Shown here in pieces: positions 1 through 7,669 of a stretch of DNA of 64,000 bases. Source of the DNA: Bacillus zhangzhouensis (GTDB taxonomy: Bacteria; Bacillota; Bacilli; Bacillales; Bacillaceae). Positions within the stretch are counted from its first letter, which is position 1, and every line of letters begins with the position of its first letter. The stretch is from the NCBI RefSeq assembly GCF_000715205.1, contig NZ_JOTP01000003.1, positions 1 to 64,000 on the forward strand, given 5' to 3'. Below the pieces are notes generated by a model. That model worked only from the letters and a program-made list of their open reading frames with translations. It searched no databases and was not told the DNA's origin. The position numbers and the translations under genes were made by a program.

Positions 1-77
1 CAAGGGTTTTCATATCACGCTGAAAAGAAGACAAAGGGCTAAAATAAAGATCATTTTAGCCCTTTGTCGACAATACA
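1..77 (+). repeat. Right part of a MITE-like repeat element (copy 1)
   Basis: This stretch matches the right half of two other copies at 33422-33559 and 57540-57713. Shared parts are ATCACGCTGA at 13-22, a hairpin with stem GGGCTAAAAT/ATTTTAGCCC around an AAAGATC loop at 37-63, and a right end reading TTTGTCGACAAT at 63-74. The left half lies outside the window. The element abuts, and supplies the premature stop of, the MFS transporter gene on the minus strand. It has no coding capacity. The exact right boundary (74-77) is uncertain. Confidence 0.8.
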
Positions 78-187
78 TGGAGATCATTTGCGACGTTTGG
101 CAACAGCCCCATAATGACAAATTCAGTCATGCCAATCGAAAATGCACCGAGTGTTAATGCAAAAATAGCGATGGGGAAGTTTTTCAT
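56..187 (-). pseudogene. MFS transporter, N-terminal 43 codons only
   Basis: The frame starts at ATG 187 behind a good ribosome binding site (AAAGGGGA) and reads MKNFPIAIFALTLGAFSIGM, then a TEFVIMGLLPNVANDLHV segment. That is the first transmembrane helix and start of the first loop of a drug-efflux-type major facilitator permease. After His-Val (codon 39) the reading enters the repeat element and stops at TAA 56-58. A normal member has about 390-400 residues, so the gene is interrupted here. The rest, if present, lies beyond the element outside the window. The substrate cannot be told from this fragment. Confidence 0.75.
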
Positions 188-213
188 GATGAGATCCCCT
201 TTCTAAACAAATA

Positions 214-245
214 CATAAAAAGGCTTCGGATCTCTCCGAAGCCTT
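214..245 (-). terminator. Rho-independent terminator of hemQ
   Basis: Perfect 11-bp stem AAGGCTTCGGA/TCCGAAGCCTT with a 4-nt loop. On the minus strand it is followed by TTTTTATG. It lies 9 bases after the hemQ stop codon and separates hemQ from the truncated MFS gene. Confidence 0.85.
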
Positions 246-254
246 AAGAGTTTA

Positions 255-1025
255 TCATACATGGAAATATGACGCCAGTTGCTCGTTTGCTAATCGGTTT
301 CCAACAAAGAAGGAACCAAATTCGCCGTAGCGTGCACTGACTTCATCAAATCGCATTTCATAAACCAGTTTTTTGAATTGAAGAACATCGTCAGAGAAAA
401 GGGTGACGCCCCACTCATAATCATCAAAACCGACGGACCCTGTAATGATCTGTTTTACTTTACCAGCATAGCTTCGGCCAATTAAACCGTGGCTTCTCAT
501 GAGGGATTTACGTTCATCCATAGAGAGCATGTACCAGTTGTCATTGCCAGAACGTCTTTTATCCATTGGATAGAAGCACACGTATTTAGAAGAAGGGAGC
601 TCAGGGTATAGACGCGCACGTACATGTGGGTTTTCGTAAGGATCCCCGCCATCTCCGCCGCCTGCTAAGTAGTTGCTGAGTTCAACAACTGACACGTACG
701 AATAGGCTGGTATCGTAAATTCTGCTAGTCGTGATTTGTTGAATTCAAGCTCGATTTCATTCAGTTCTTCCATTGTCGGACGTAAAATCATGAGCATAAT
801 ATCTGCTTTTTGGCCGACAATACTATAGATTGTTTGGCTTCCAGCCTTATCGTGCTCAGCTGTTTTCCATTTTTCCATTAGACCTGTGAACTCATGAATA
901 ATGGCTTGACGCTCATCGCTTGTCAGCAACTTCCAAGCTGTCCAGTCAATTGTTCTAAAATCATGCAGCGCATACCACCCGTCTAGTGTTTGAGCTGCTT
1001 CATTTGTTGTATGTTGTTCGCTCAT
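255..1025 (-). CDS. hemQ: Coproheme decarboxylase HemQ (YwfI)
   Basis: Chlorite-dismutase-fold enzyme that decarboxylates two propionates of Fe-coproporphyrin III to make heme b, the last step of the coproporphyrin-dependent pathway of Gram-positive bacteria. The 256-residue length fits the family. The block from [11 protein letters not shown] through NWYML to the Arg-Ser-His-Gly region is the conserved catalytic/heme-binding part; His about 179 is the expected proximal heme ligand (inferred from family). Start chosen at ATG 1025, 8 bases after AGGAG; an upstream in-frame GTG at 1034 falls inside the ribosome binding site. Divergent from pta, the order known from B. subtilis (ywfI-pta). Confidence 0.95.
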   Translation of the reverse strand: MSEQHTTNEAAQTLDGWYALHDFRTIDWTAWKLLTSDERQAIIHEFTGLMEKWKTAEHDKAGSQTIYSIVGQKADIMLMILRPTMEELNEIELEFNKSRLAEFTIPAYSYVSVVELSNYLAGGGDGGDPYENPHVRARLYPELPSSKYVCFYPMDKRRSGNDNWYMLSMDERKSLMRSHGLIGRSYAGKVKQIITGSVGFDDYEWGVTLFSDDVLQFKKLVYEMRFDEVSARYGEFGSFFVGNRLANEQLASYFHV

Positions 1026-1166
1026 TTCATTCACTCCTATTTACAGTTTTCCATCTGTTCCAACTATAACATAGTTTGTCTACATGAAGATGTGATCAAA
1101 ACTTGAACGAAGAAAACAGCATTTATGGAAATTGATTAAATTAGTTTGAAAAATAAGAATTTAAAT

Positions 1167-1180
1167 TGTAAGCGCTATAA
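1167..1180 (+). promoter_or_regulatory. cre (CcpA) site upstream of pta
   Basis: TGTAAGCGCTATAA matches 13 of 14 positions of the consensus TGWNANCGNTNWCA. It lies about 55 bases upstream of the inferred start of pta transcription. Activation of pta and ackA by CcpA bound to an upstream cre is established in B. subtilis, so an activating role is inferred from position. Confidence 0.65.
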
Positions 1181-1194
1181 TATAAGTTGGTAGT

Positions 1195-1222
1195 TTGAAT
1201 TTAGGTAGAAGAAGAGTATGCT
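1195..1222 (+). promoter_or_regulatory. Candidate SigA promoter of pta
   Basis: TTGAAT at 1195-1200 and TATGCT at 1217-1222 with a 16-bp spacer. A second -10-like TATAAT at 1176-1181 overlaps the cre but has no good -35. Choice between them is by inference only. Confidence 0.4.
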
Positions 1223-1265
1223 TAAAAGAGAACGCTTTTTTTGTAAAATCAAGGAGGGTATTGAA

Positions 1266-2237
1266 GTGGCAGATATTTTTTCAACAGTTCAGGAAAAGGT
1301 TGCAGGTAAAGGCGTAAAGATCGTTTTTCCTGAGGGAATGGACGAACGCATTCTAACAGCCGTTCAAAAACTAGCAGATGGCAAAGTATTACAGCCAATT
1401 GTTGTAGGCAAGAAGCAAGAAGTTGAAGCAAAAGCAAAAGAATTAGGTCTTACACTTGATGGTGTTCACGTGTATGATCCTCATACATATGAAGGTTTTG
1501 AAGAGCTTGTACAAGCTTTCGTAGAAAGACGTAAAGGCAAAGCGACAGAAGAGCAAGCAAGAAAAGCATTACTGGATGAAAACTATTTCGGTACAATGCT
1601 TGTATATAAAGGTCTTGCAGACGGACTTGTGAGCGGTGCAGCACACTCAACTGCTGACACAGTACGCCCAGCACTTCAAATCATCAAAACAAAAGAAGGC
1701 GTAAAGAAAACGTCTGGCGTCTTCATCATGGCTCGCGGCGAAGAGCAGTATGTGTTTGCTGATTGTGCGATCAATATTGCACCAGACAGCCAGGATCTCG
1801 CAGAAATTGCGATCGAAAGTGCAAACACAGCAAAAATGTTTGACATCGAACCACGTGTAGCAATGCTTAGCTTCTCTACAAAAGGTTCAGCAAAATCAGA
1901 CGAAACAGAAAAAGTATCTGAAGCGGTTCGCATTGCAAAAGAAAAGGCACCTGAGCTTGTACTTGATGGAGAATTCCAATTCGATGCAGCTTTCGTTCCT
2001 TCAGTGGCAGCGAAAAAAGCACCAGATTCCGTCATCAAAGGCGACGCTAGCGTATTTGTTTTCCCTAGCCTCGAAGCTGGAAACATCGGCTACAAAATTG
2101 CACAGCGCTTAGGTAACTTTGAAGCTGTAGGTCCAATTTTACAAGGCTTAAACCAGCCAGTAAACGATCTTTCAAGAGGCTGTAATGCAGAAGACGTTTA
2201 CAATCTTGCGCTGATCACAGCAGCTCAAGCACTTTAA
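1266..2237 (+). CDS. pta: Phosphate acetyltransferase
   Basis: Converts acetyl-CoA and phosphate to acetyl phosphate and CoA in overflow acetate metabolism; cytoplasmic. The 323-residue protein is almost collinear with B. subtilis Pta, including the VFPEGMDER N-terminal motif, the SGAAHSTADTVRPALQ segment and the C-terminal NDLSRGCNAEDVYNL block. Start chosen at GTG 1266, 6 bases after AAGGAGGG; an upstream ATG at 1218 lacks a ribosome binding site and would add 16 unrelated residues. Monocistronic, with a terminator directly downstream and a cre upstream. Confidence 0.97.
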   Translation: MADIFSTVQEKVAGKGVKIVFPEGMDERILTAVQKLADGKVLQPIVVGKKQEVEAKAKELGLTLDGVHVYDPHTYEGFEELVQAFVERRKGKATEEQARKALLDENYFGTMLVYKGLADGLVSGAAHSTADTVRPALQIIKTKEGVKKTSGVFIMARGEEQYVFADCAINIAPDSQDLAEIAIESANTAKMFDIEPRVAMLSFSTKGSAKSDETEKVSEAVRIAKEKAPELVLDGEFQFDAAFVPSVAAKKAPDSVIKGDASVFVFPSLEAGNIGYKIAQRLGNFEAVGPILQGLNQPVNDLSRGCNAEDVYNLALITAAQAL

Positions 2238-2254
2238 TGTCATCTCGACTAAGG

Positions 2255-2290
2255 CAGCCAGTACGATAGATTCGTGCTGGCTGTTTTTTT
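2255..2290 (+). terminator. Rho-independent terminator of pta
   Basis: Stem CAGCCAGTACGA/TCGTGCTGGCTG with one G-U pair, followed by seven T residues. Confidence 0.9.
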
Positions 2291-2349
2291 ATTGATGACA
2301 AATGTGTACAATATAGGGTGTAAAGCCGATAGAATGGGCAGGTGCTATA

Positions 2350-3201
2350 ATGGAAGATTTAATACATAAACTTCAGCATAAAGTTGTGGAATTAACCGAG
2401 GCACAAAGAAGAATTGCAGATTATATTGTACAAAACCCGATGGAGGTCGCTTTTTTAACTGTAGATAAATTGGCGTCAAAAGTAGGGACGAGTACAGCTA
2501 CCATCATGAGGTTTTCTGCCGCTGTGGGGTATTCCGGTTTTTCTGAGCTTCAAAAAGAGCTTCAATCAAATATGAAGCATAAGGCGGCACCTCAAACGAG
2601 ACTTGAAGCGAACCTAAAGCATTCAAATAAGAGTAAGCTTCTGCATAATCATGTAGAACTGCAATTCCAAAATATCCAGTACGCACTGGACAATATCACT
2701 GAGGAAACCTTTCAGCACATTGTTGAAAAAATAGCAAAGTCCCGCCAGGTTCTCTGTACAAGTGTGCGAAGTGGAAGACCTGTTGGGGAGTACCTGTCAC
2801 TAGGAATCAATCGGCTATTGGGGAACTGTCAATATATTGATGCAGATCAAAGTGACTGGGTGGATGATCTGGTTCATTTCAATTCTGATGACTTCATTAT
2901 AGCTGTCAGCTATCCTCGTTATGCAAAACGTATGAAGGACTTGCTGGAGGCAGCGAAGTTATATCAGGTGGAAGTGCTTTTAATTACAGACAGCTACAGC
3001 TCTCCACTAACCAAGTATGCACAATATGTATTACCATGTTCCTCAGCGAGTGTAGGTTCTCATAACTCCGTCGTATCAGCTATCTTTATCGTAGATTTCA
3101 TTTTAAGTGCTTTAGCGATTAATGAACCTGAAAGAACAAAACCACGTTTAGATCAAATCAATCACATGCTAACGAAAATGAGTTATCACACGACACATTA
3201 G
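2350..3201 (+). CDS. RpiR/MurR-family transcriptional regulator
   Basis: 283 residues. The N-terminal part (about 1-77) is the HTH_6 winged helix of RpiR/MurR proteins: TEAQRRIADYIVQNP, then LASKVGTSTATIMRFSAAVGYSGFSEL. Residues about 115-260 form a SIS sugar-phosphate-binding domain (VLCTSVRSGRPVGEYLSLG and DDFIIAVSYPRYAKRM). Members sense phosphosugars or related acids. It precedes an operon of RraA-like, dehydrogenase and permease genes and has its own terminator, so it is probably the local regulator. The ligand is not known. A perfect palindrome at 3285-3306 is a candidate binding site. Confidence 0.9.
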   Translation: MEDLIHKLQHKVVELTEAQRRIADYIVQNPMEVAFLTVDKLASKVGTSTATIMRFSAAVGYSGFSELQKELQSNMKHKAAPQTRLEANLKHSNKSKLLHNHVELQFQNIQYALDNITEETFQHIVEKIAKSRQVLCTSVRSGRPVGEYLSLGINRLLGNCQYIDADQSDWVDDLVHFNSDDFIIAVSYPRYAKRMKDLLEAAKLYQVEVLLITDSYSSPLTKYAQYVLPCSSASVGSHNSVVSAIFIVDFILSALAINEPERTKPRLDQINHMLTKMSYHTTH

Positions 3202-3222
3202 TGGTGTGGTGACTCATTTTTT
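3179..3222 (+). terminator. Terminator of the RpiR-family regulator gene
   Basis: Long imperfect stem ATGAGTTATCACAC/GTGTGGTGACTCAT (two G-U pairs), overlapping the stop codon, followed by TTTTTTA. Confidence 0.8.
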
Positions 3223-3238
3223 ATTTTTATATTTTTTA

Positions 3239-3276
3239 TGAAAGCGCTTTACTAAATAAAAACGAGGTGGTATGAT
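3239..3276 (+). promoter_or_regulatory. Promoter of the RraA operon with overlapping cre
   Basis: TTTACT at 3248-3253 and TATGAT at 3271-3276 are spaced 17 bp. The cre-like sequence TGAAAGCGCTTTAC at 3239-3252 matches 12 of 14 consensus positions and overlaps the -35, which predicts CcpA repression of this operon in glucose. Confidence 0.6.
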
Positions 3277-3284
3277 CGTATCAC

Positions 3285-3306
3285 AAAAGTAATATATATT
3301 ACTTTT
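3285..3306 (+). promoter_or_regulatory. Perfect 22-bp palindrome, candidate operator
   Basis: The left arm AAAAGTAATAT is followed by its exact reverse complement, with no spacer. It begins about 9 bases after the -10, so it sits on the expected transcription start, a classic repressor position. The RpiR-family regulator encoded just upstream is the obvious candidate ligand (inference). Confidence 0.6.
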
Positions 3307-3353
3307 AATAATTTTAATGTAATGAATATAACTCAAAGGGGATGATGGAAACA

Positions 3354-4025
3354 ATGAGTACAGTTCATTTAGAGTCAAATGATCTCATTGATCGGGCAAA
3401 AAAGCTTAACTCGACCTTGCTGTCAGACGTGATGGGGTGTACAGGTGCGATGGATCATCAGATCAAACCAGTTGCGAGAGGCATGAATGTAGTAGGTACA
3501 GCTTTTACCGTTAGCTTACGGCCAGGGGATAATTTATTTCTTCATCAAGCGATTTACTCTGCTCAAAAAGGAGATGTTCTCATCGTTGATGGGAAAGACC
3601 ATAAGGGTCATGCCTATTTAGGGGAATTAATGGCCAGTTCAGCAAAAGCTGTTGGAATAGAAGGAATCGTGATTGACGGGCTTGTTCGCGATAAAGTCGC
3701 TTTAGAGGAATTAGCTTTTCCGATATATTGTAAGGGGTTTACGCCAAATGGACCTTTTAAGGACGGACCTGGTGAATTGAACCAAATCATCTCGTGCGGA
3801 GGTGTCAAAGTAACACCGGGAGACCTAGTCGTTGCTGATGATGACGGAGTGGTGATTGTTCCAAAGGAGAAGGCAGAAGCTATGCTGTCACTAGCTGAAG
3901 AGAAACTAGAATATGAAAACCAAAGACTAAAAACCATTCAACATTACATGAGCGAAGGAAAACAGGATATCAGTCTCTTAGCACCCGCATGGCTGGCAGA
4001 CAGAATGAAAAAATTCCAGGGATAG
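3354..4025 (+). CDS. RraA-like / HMG aldolase-family protein
   Basis: 223 residues of the RraA superfamily, which includes class II pyruvate aldolases (4-hydroxy-4-methyl-2-oxoglutarate aldolase) and RNase E regulators. The GELMASSAKAVGIEGIVIDG stretch, followed by LVRD, contains the family's GxxxxxxAxxxGxxGxVxDGxxRD signature with the catalytic Arg and metal-binding Asp. Grouping with a dehydrogenase and an organic-acid-type permease favours an aldolase or oxaloacetate decarboxylase role. Starts at 3342 and 3345 are also possible but sit almost on the AAAGGGG ribosome binding site; 3354 is preferred. First gene of an operon running to 6582. Confidence 0.85.
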   Translation: MSTVHLESNDLIDRAKKLNSTLLSDVMGCTGAMDHQIKPVARGMNVVGTAFTVSLRPGDNLFLHQAIYSAQKGDVLIVDGKDHKGHAYLGELMASSAKAVGIEGIVIDGLVRDKVALEELAFPIYCKGFTPNGPFKDGPGELNQIISCGGVKVTPGDLVVADDDGVVIVPKEKAEAMLSLAEEKLEYENQRLKTIQHYMSEGKQDISLLAPAWLADRMKKFQG

Positions 4026-4036
4026 GGGAAATGGTG

Positions 4037-4912
4037 ATGAAGTTCGGTTTTATCGGTTATGGAGAAGCTGCATATGAGCTGTCAACGGGTTTAAAAACGG
4101 AAGGGTTAGATCATTTTTATGCGTATGATGTACTATTACAGAATGAGAAATATGCTGGAGCGATCAAAGAAAAAGCAGCTCATACAGGAGTTGAATTAAC
4201 CAGCAGTGTCAGTGAAGTCATTGAGAAATCTGATATTGTGATTGCAGCTGTACCAGCGAATAAAACCTTAGAGGTGGCGCAATCCGTGTTAGGAAGTTTG
4301 AAAAAGCAGCAAGTATATGTGGATGTGTCAGCATCAACACCAGACATCAAAAAGCAAGTGGCAAAAGAAATTGACAAGCAAAATGCGCTTTTTGTAGATG
4401 CAGCCATGCTAGGATCTCTTCCAGTAAACAAACATAAGGTACCAATCACGGCAAGCGGTAGTGGAACAGACCGGTTCATTGAAGAAACGAAAAAGTATGG
4501 CATGAATATCACAAAAATCAGTGACCAACCAGGAGATGCTTCGGCCTTAAAATTGATAAGAAGCATTTATATGAAAGGTATTGTCGGACTTTTAATTGAA
4601 TTTTTGGAAATTTCAAAAAAATATAATGTCGAAGATCAGGCCATTTCTTCTCTCAGTGAAACGATGGATAGCAAGAGCTTTGAAGAAACCATGAATCGCC
4701 TTGTGACAGGCAGTGCTCTGCATGCAAAAAGACGGGCGGTTGAGCTTCTTGGCTCTATTGAAATGCTTGATTCAGCTCATATTGATGCCAGCATGTCTCG
4801 GGCAGCACAACAGAAGTTAGAGAAATTAGCAGATTTCAACTTCTTTGAACGATTTGACGGGAAAAAACCAGTCAGCTGGGAAGAGGTCATTGAAGTGATG
4901 CAGCAAGGCTGA
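4037..4912 (+). CDS. NAD(P)-binding dehydrogenase, 3-hydroxyisobutyrate dehydrogenase-like
   Basis: 291 residues. It begins MKFGFIGYGEAAYELSTGL, a Rossmann GxGxxA nucleotide-binding motif, and belongs to the beta-hydroxyacid dehydrogenase group with a DUF1932-type C-terminal helical domain (about 185-280, with LKLIRSIYMKGIVGLLIE). A Lys in that segment (ALKLIRS) is the likely catalytic residue of the group. Start chosen at ATG 4037, about 7 bases after AGGGGAA, 11 bases after the RraA-like stop, so translation is probably coupled. Substrate unknown; context suggests a hydroxy acid. Confidence 0.8.
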   Translation: MKFGFIGYGEAAYELSTGLKTEGLDHFYAYDVLLQNEKYAGAIKEKAAHTGVELTSSVSEVIEKSDIVIAAVPANKTLEVAQSVLGSLKKQQVYVDVSASTPDIKKQVAKEIDKQNALFVDAAMLGSLPVNKHKVPITASGSGTDRFIEETKKYGMNITKISDQPGDASALKLIRSIYMKGIVGLLIEFLEISKKYNVEDQAISSLSETMDSKSFEETMNRLVTGSALHAKRRAVELLGSIEMLDSAHIDASMSRAAQQKLEKLADFNFFERFDGKKPVSWEEVIEVMQQG

Positions 4913-4967
4913 TGTATTTGAAGCATTTCATTTCATCTATTTAATCAGGAGGAGGCGAAGATACGTC

Positions 4968-6302
4968 ATGGGTTTTATTGCATTGATTGTATTCATAGCT
5001 GTCATCATTATATGGAATGTCGTAGTGAAACGGAATATGGGAGAAGCCATGCTATTAGGTTTTATTGCAACCACATTATTTGGCGGAATGGATGCATTAA
5101 GACTTTTCTGGGATGGTTTAATATTTGCATCCACATATGAGGTGCTTTATGCAGCCGTAGCATTTGTATTTATGGCCTATTTAATCGAAAAGTTAGAATT
5201 AATTCATGCACTCTTGCGAATCTTGAATTCAGTTGTAGGCAAACTTCCTGGTGGAGCGGCTTATATGAGTACGTTAGGTTCAGCTGTCTTAGGTGCTCTT
5301 TCAGGTTCGAATTCAGCAAACACAGCCGCTACTGGATCTATAACGGCCTCTTGGATGATTAAATCAGGGTGGAGCCGAACCCATACGGCCACTATTCTAG
5401 CAGGGAATGGCGGACTTGGAGCCGCACTGCCTCCGAATTCTTCGATGTTTATCATGCTAGGGTTTGCACCAGTTGCAGCCCTCGTGTCTGAGGGGGATTT
5501 ATATATTGCCCTTTTAATAGGAGGACTGTATCAAGTCGTTTACCGATTTATTCTTGTGTATATTCTTGTGAAAAAGAATAAAATTCAAGCCATGCCGCCA
5601 GATGATATTGTCTCCTTTGGGGAAGCTGTGAAAAAAGGGTGGAAGTCGATCTTTATTTTTTTCGGTGCATTGATCCCTATTATCATGACGATTGGTCCAC
5701 TGGCAAACTATTTAAAAAGTAATCCAAACATCGGACCAGAGGCGATGGATCAAATTTCATTAATTACGTGGATTCCGATTCTCATGATGTTGATTAGCTT
5801 AACAATTGGAAGAAAGAAGGCGTCTGCACTAGATTGGTCTAAGTTTTTCAAATCGGCCATTCCTAAGTTTACAACGATTGGAGCATTGATGCTGTTTGCT
5901 GTCGCTGCTAGTCAGGTACTGGCTGAGTTAGGATTGGCAGAAGATTTAACACAAATCACGTCAGTGCTTGCGATTCCGAAGTGGCTCATGGTGCTGATTG
6001 TCGGTGTTCTTGTGACACTTGTGGCTGGACCATTATCTTCAACGGCTACGTTAACAGCTGTTGGCCTTGTCTCATTTTCAGCTTTAATCTCAGTCGGAGT
6101 TGATCCAGTTGTGGCTGTTGTCGCCATTCTTGCCTTTTCATCAACAGAAGGGGCTTCCCCGCCTGCATCAGGGTCGATCTTTATTGCTTCTGGTCTTGCA
6201 GGAGCCAAACCGGAAAAAACTTTTATACCGCTGATTCTTTATTATATGCTGCCGATCGTGGGAATTGGCTGGCTCATCGGGATGGAGATACTTCCAGTAT
6301 AG
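4968..6302 (+). CDS. TRAP/DctM-like organic-acid permease
   Basis: 444 residues and about 11-12 hydrophobic segments. The region ALSGSNSANTAATGSITASW followed by GNGGLGAALPPNSSMFIMLGF resembles the first signature of DctM-type TRAP large permeases; a second repeat (GPLSSTATLTAVGLVSFSAL, then STEGASPPASGSIFIASGLAG) lies in the C-terminal half. A GGAGGAGG ribosome binding site precedes ATG 4968. No DctP-type binding protein is encoded nearby, which is unusual for TRAP systems. The small membrane protein immediately downstream may take the DctQ place. Substrate probably a carboxylate (inference). Confidence 0.75.
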   Translation: MGFIALIVFIAVIIIWNVVVKRNMGEAMLLGFIATTLFGGMDALRLFWDGLIFASTYEVLYAAVAFVFMAYLIEKLELIHALLRILNSVVGKLPGGAAYMSTLGSAVLGALSGSNSANTAATGSITASWMIKSGWSRTHTATILAGNGGLGAALPPNSSMFIMLGFAPVAALVSEGDLYIALLIGGLYQVVYRFILVYILVKKNKIQAMPPDDIVSFGEAVKKGWKSIFIFFGALIPIIMTIGPLANYLKSNPNIGPEAMDQISLITWIPILMMLISLTIGRKKASALDWSKFFKSAIPKFTTIGALMLFAVAASQVLAELGLAEDLTQITSVLAIPKWLMVLIVGVLVTLVAGPLSSTATLTAVGLVSFSALISVGVDPVVAVVAILAFSSTEGASPPASGSIFIASGLAGAKPEKTFIPLILYYMLPIVGIGWLIGMEILPV

Positions 6303-6315
6303 AAAGGAGAAACAC

Positions 6316-6582
6316 ATGAGAGCATTTATGGAATTTTTATTTAAAGTGCTGCTTGTCCTATTTTTAACATCAGGAACTTTGTTGGTATTCGGTCAAATCC
6401 TAGGGATTCTCTTGCAAAAGGGAGACATGATCATTGCAAGTACGAACCTATTCAAAAACCCAACACTTGTGTTAAGCGCCTTTTTCAGTCTTGTCGGTTT
6501 TTCTCTCCATTATATTCCTGAAAAGAAAGACACCATATATAGCGATCATGAATCAGCATCAGCTGGTGATTCGTTAAAATAA
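6316..6582 (+). CDS. Small two-helix membrane protein, partner of the permease
   Basis: 89 residues with two hydrophobic stretches (about 4-30 and 47-66) and a polar tail. AGGAG lies 7 bases before ATG 6316, which is 13 bases after the permease stop. Position and size suggest a minor permease subunit comparable to the small TRAP component, but I recognise no family. Last gene of the operon; a terminator follows. Confidence 0.7.
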   Translation: MRAFMEFLFKVLLVLFLTSGTLLVFGQILGILLQKGDMIIASTNLFKNPTLVLSAFFSLVGFSLHYIPEKKDTIYSDHESASAGDSLK

Positions 6583-6590
6583 GCGTCAGA

Positions 6591-6623
6591 AGCTGAATTC
6601 AGTTGATGGATTCAGCTTTTTTT
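6591..6623 (+). terminator. Terminator of the RraA operon
   Basis: Stem AGCTGAATTC/GGATTCAGCT (one G-U) with a 7-nt loop and TTTTTTT. Confidence 0.85.
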
Positions 6624-6748
6624 GTGCACGAAATAGGTATAAAAACCCAATACATACGATTCATTTTTGCTGAATTCTTTTTCAATCATATGCCTCTTGT
6701 GCTAGTAAATGGTAACATAACGGAGGACTAATTGAGGAATAGAGGTGT

Positions 6749-7156
6749 TTGACGATATCTGGAGCAATCATTGGATATAAAGCAGCCTTGTATTCGTTAA
6801 AGGCAGACATATCCATAAAAAAAGAACAAATCACAGAACTCAACATGTGTCGAAAAGAAGTAAAAGCGGCAAAAGCGGCCCTGTCAGATGCCAGCAAGAA
6901 AATCACTCATCCAGATCTGACTTCACATACATGGTTTGGCAGTCTGGCAGATACGTTTGATGGCCTTCGGGATGAGATGGCATCGGCCAGTCAAGAGATA
7001 AAGGGTGCACAGTTGACCAATCTATTGAATCGAATTGATGAAAAAATCAATGATCTCACATCGGATATCCATTCGTTAGAACGTGACATCCATTCGGTTG
7101 AAAGAAAAATAGAGAAAGAAAAGCAGAAACAACTAGAAAAAAAAAGAGGTAAGTAA
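6749..7156 (+). CDS. YwqH-like DUF5082 protein of an LXG toxin locus
   Basis: 135 residues, almost wholly helical with coiled-coil-prone heptads and a charged, Lys-rich end. Its pattern (YKAALYSLKADISIKKEQI ... LSDASKKI ... WFGSLADTF) is that of the small WXG-like partners that precede LXG toxins in B. subtilis ywq/yxi loci; they help export of the toxin through the type VII system. Start TTG 6749 has AGAGG only 3 bases upstream, so translation may be weak. Followed at once by the remnant of the second partner gene. Confidence 0.7.
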   Translation: MTISGAIIGYKAALYSLKADISIKKEQITELNMCRKEVKAAKAALSDASKKITHPDLTSHTWFGSLADTFDGLRDEMASASQEIKGAQLTNLLNRIDEKINDLTSDIHSLERDIHSVERKIEKEKQKQLEKKRGK

Positions 7157-7157
7157 A

Positions 7158-7217
7158 ATGGGCAGAGAAATCAAAATAGATGCCAATGAGGCGAAAAAAG
7201 CATTAAAAATTAAATAG
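7158..7217 (+). pseudogene. Remnant of a YwqI-like (DUF5344) gene, 19 codons
   Basis: ATG 7158 opens a frame reading MGREIKIDANEAKKALKIK and stopping at 7217. The beginning resembles the second small partner of LXG toxins, which is normally about 90 residues. The sequence then passes straight into an unrelated gene, so the rest of this gene and the toxin N-terminus appear deleted. Short, so the family call is tentative. Confidence 0.45.
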
Positions 7218-7232
7218 AGATGATGTAATAGA

Positions 7233-7559
7233 ATGATTAAGAATGATTGGATTTCTGTTCAGGAAGTTGAAGATGATACTCGAATTTGGGCTGGAACCAT
7301 AGTCAGGGTTTTTAAGGGAGAAATAAATAAGGATAACAGTGAAGGTAATTTCTATGATTATATAGTTTCTTTTATTTATGATAACACTGAATATTTACAG
7401 TTAACCTGTCTAACACAAGGTGAGGGTGGAAATATTGTTTGTATATTGCAAACAGAACCAGGATCTAATTATTCATTAGGTAGGGAATTGAAAAGAATGA
7501 TGGATGACGGCAAAGACTCTGTTTTTGTGAAGTTTTCTCCTAAGTGCATCGTCACATAA
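7233..7559 (+). CDS. Hypothetical protein, possible orphan immunity protein
   Basis: 108 residues, mainly beta and acidic, no signal peptide or membrane segment; I do not recognise a family. It starts at ATG 7233 shortly after GAGATG. It stands where the LXG toxin gene should be, between the partner-gene remnant and the toxin C-terminal fragment, and has its own terminator. Size, composition and place fit an immunity protein kept or acquired after toxin loss (inference). Confidence 0.6.
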   Translation: MIKNDWISVQEVEDDTRIWAGTIVRVFKGEINKDNSEGNFYDYIVSFIYDNTEYLQLTCLTQGEGGNIVCILQTEPGSNYSLGRELKRMMDDGKDSVFVKFSPKCIVT

Positions 7560-7623
7560 ACCTCTACAAGGAGTTGGAAAGACCAGATTCTTGTCAAAAC
7601 AAATGAGAAGAAGTGATAGAAAA

Positions 7624-7656
7624 GGTGAGCTTACAGAGATGTCGCTCATCTTTTTT
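7624..7656 (+). terminator. Terminator inside the LXG remnant locus
   Basis: Stem GGTGAGC/GCTCATC (one mismatch or G-U), 13-nt loop, then TTTTTT. Confidence 0.6.
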
Positions 7657-7669
7657 CTGTCCAAGTTTC

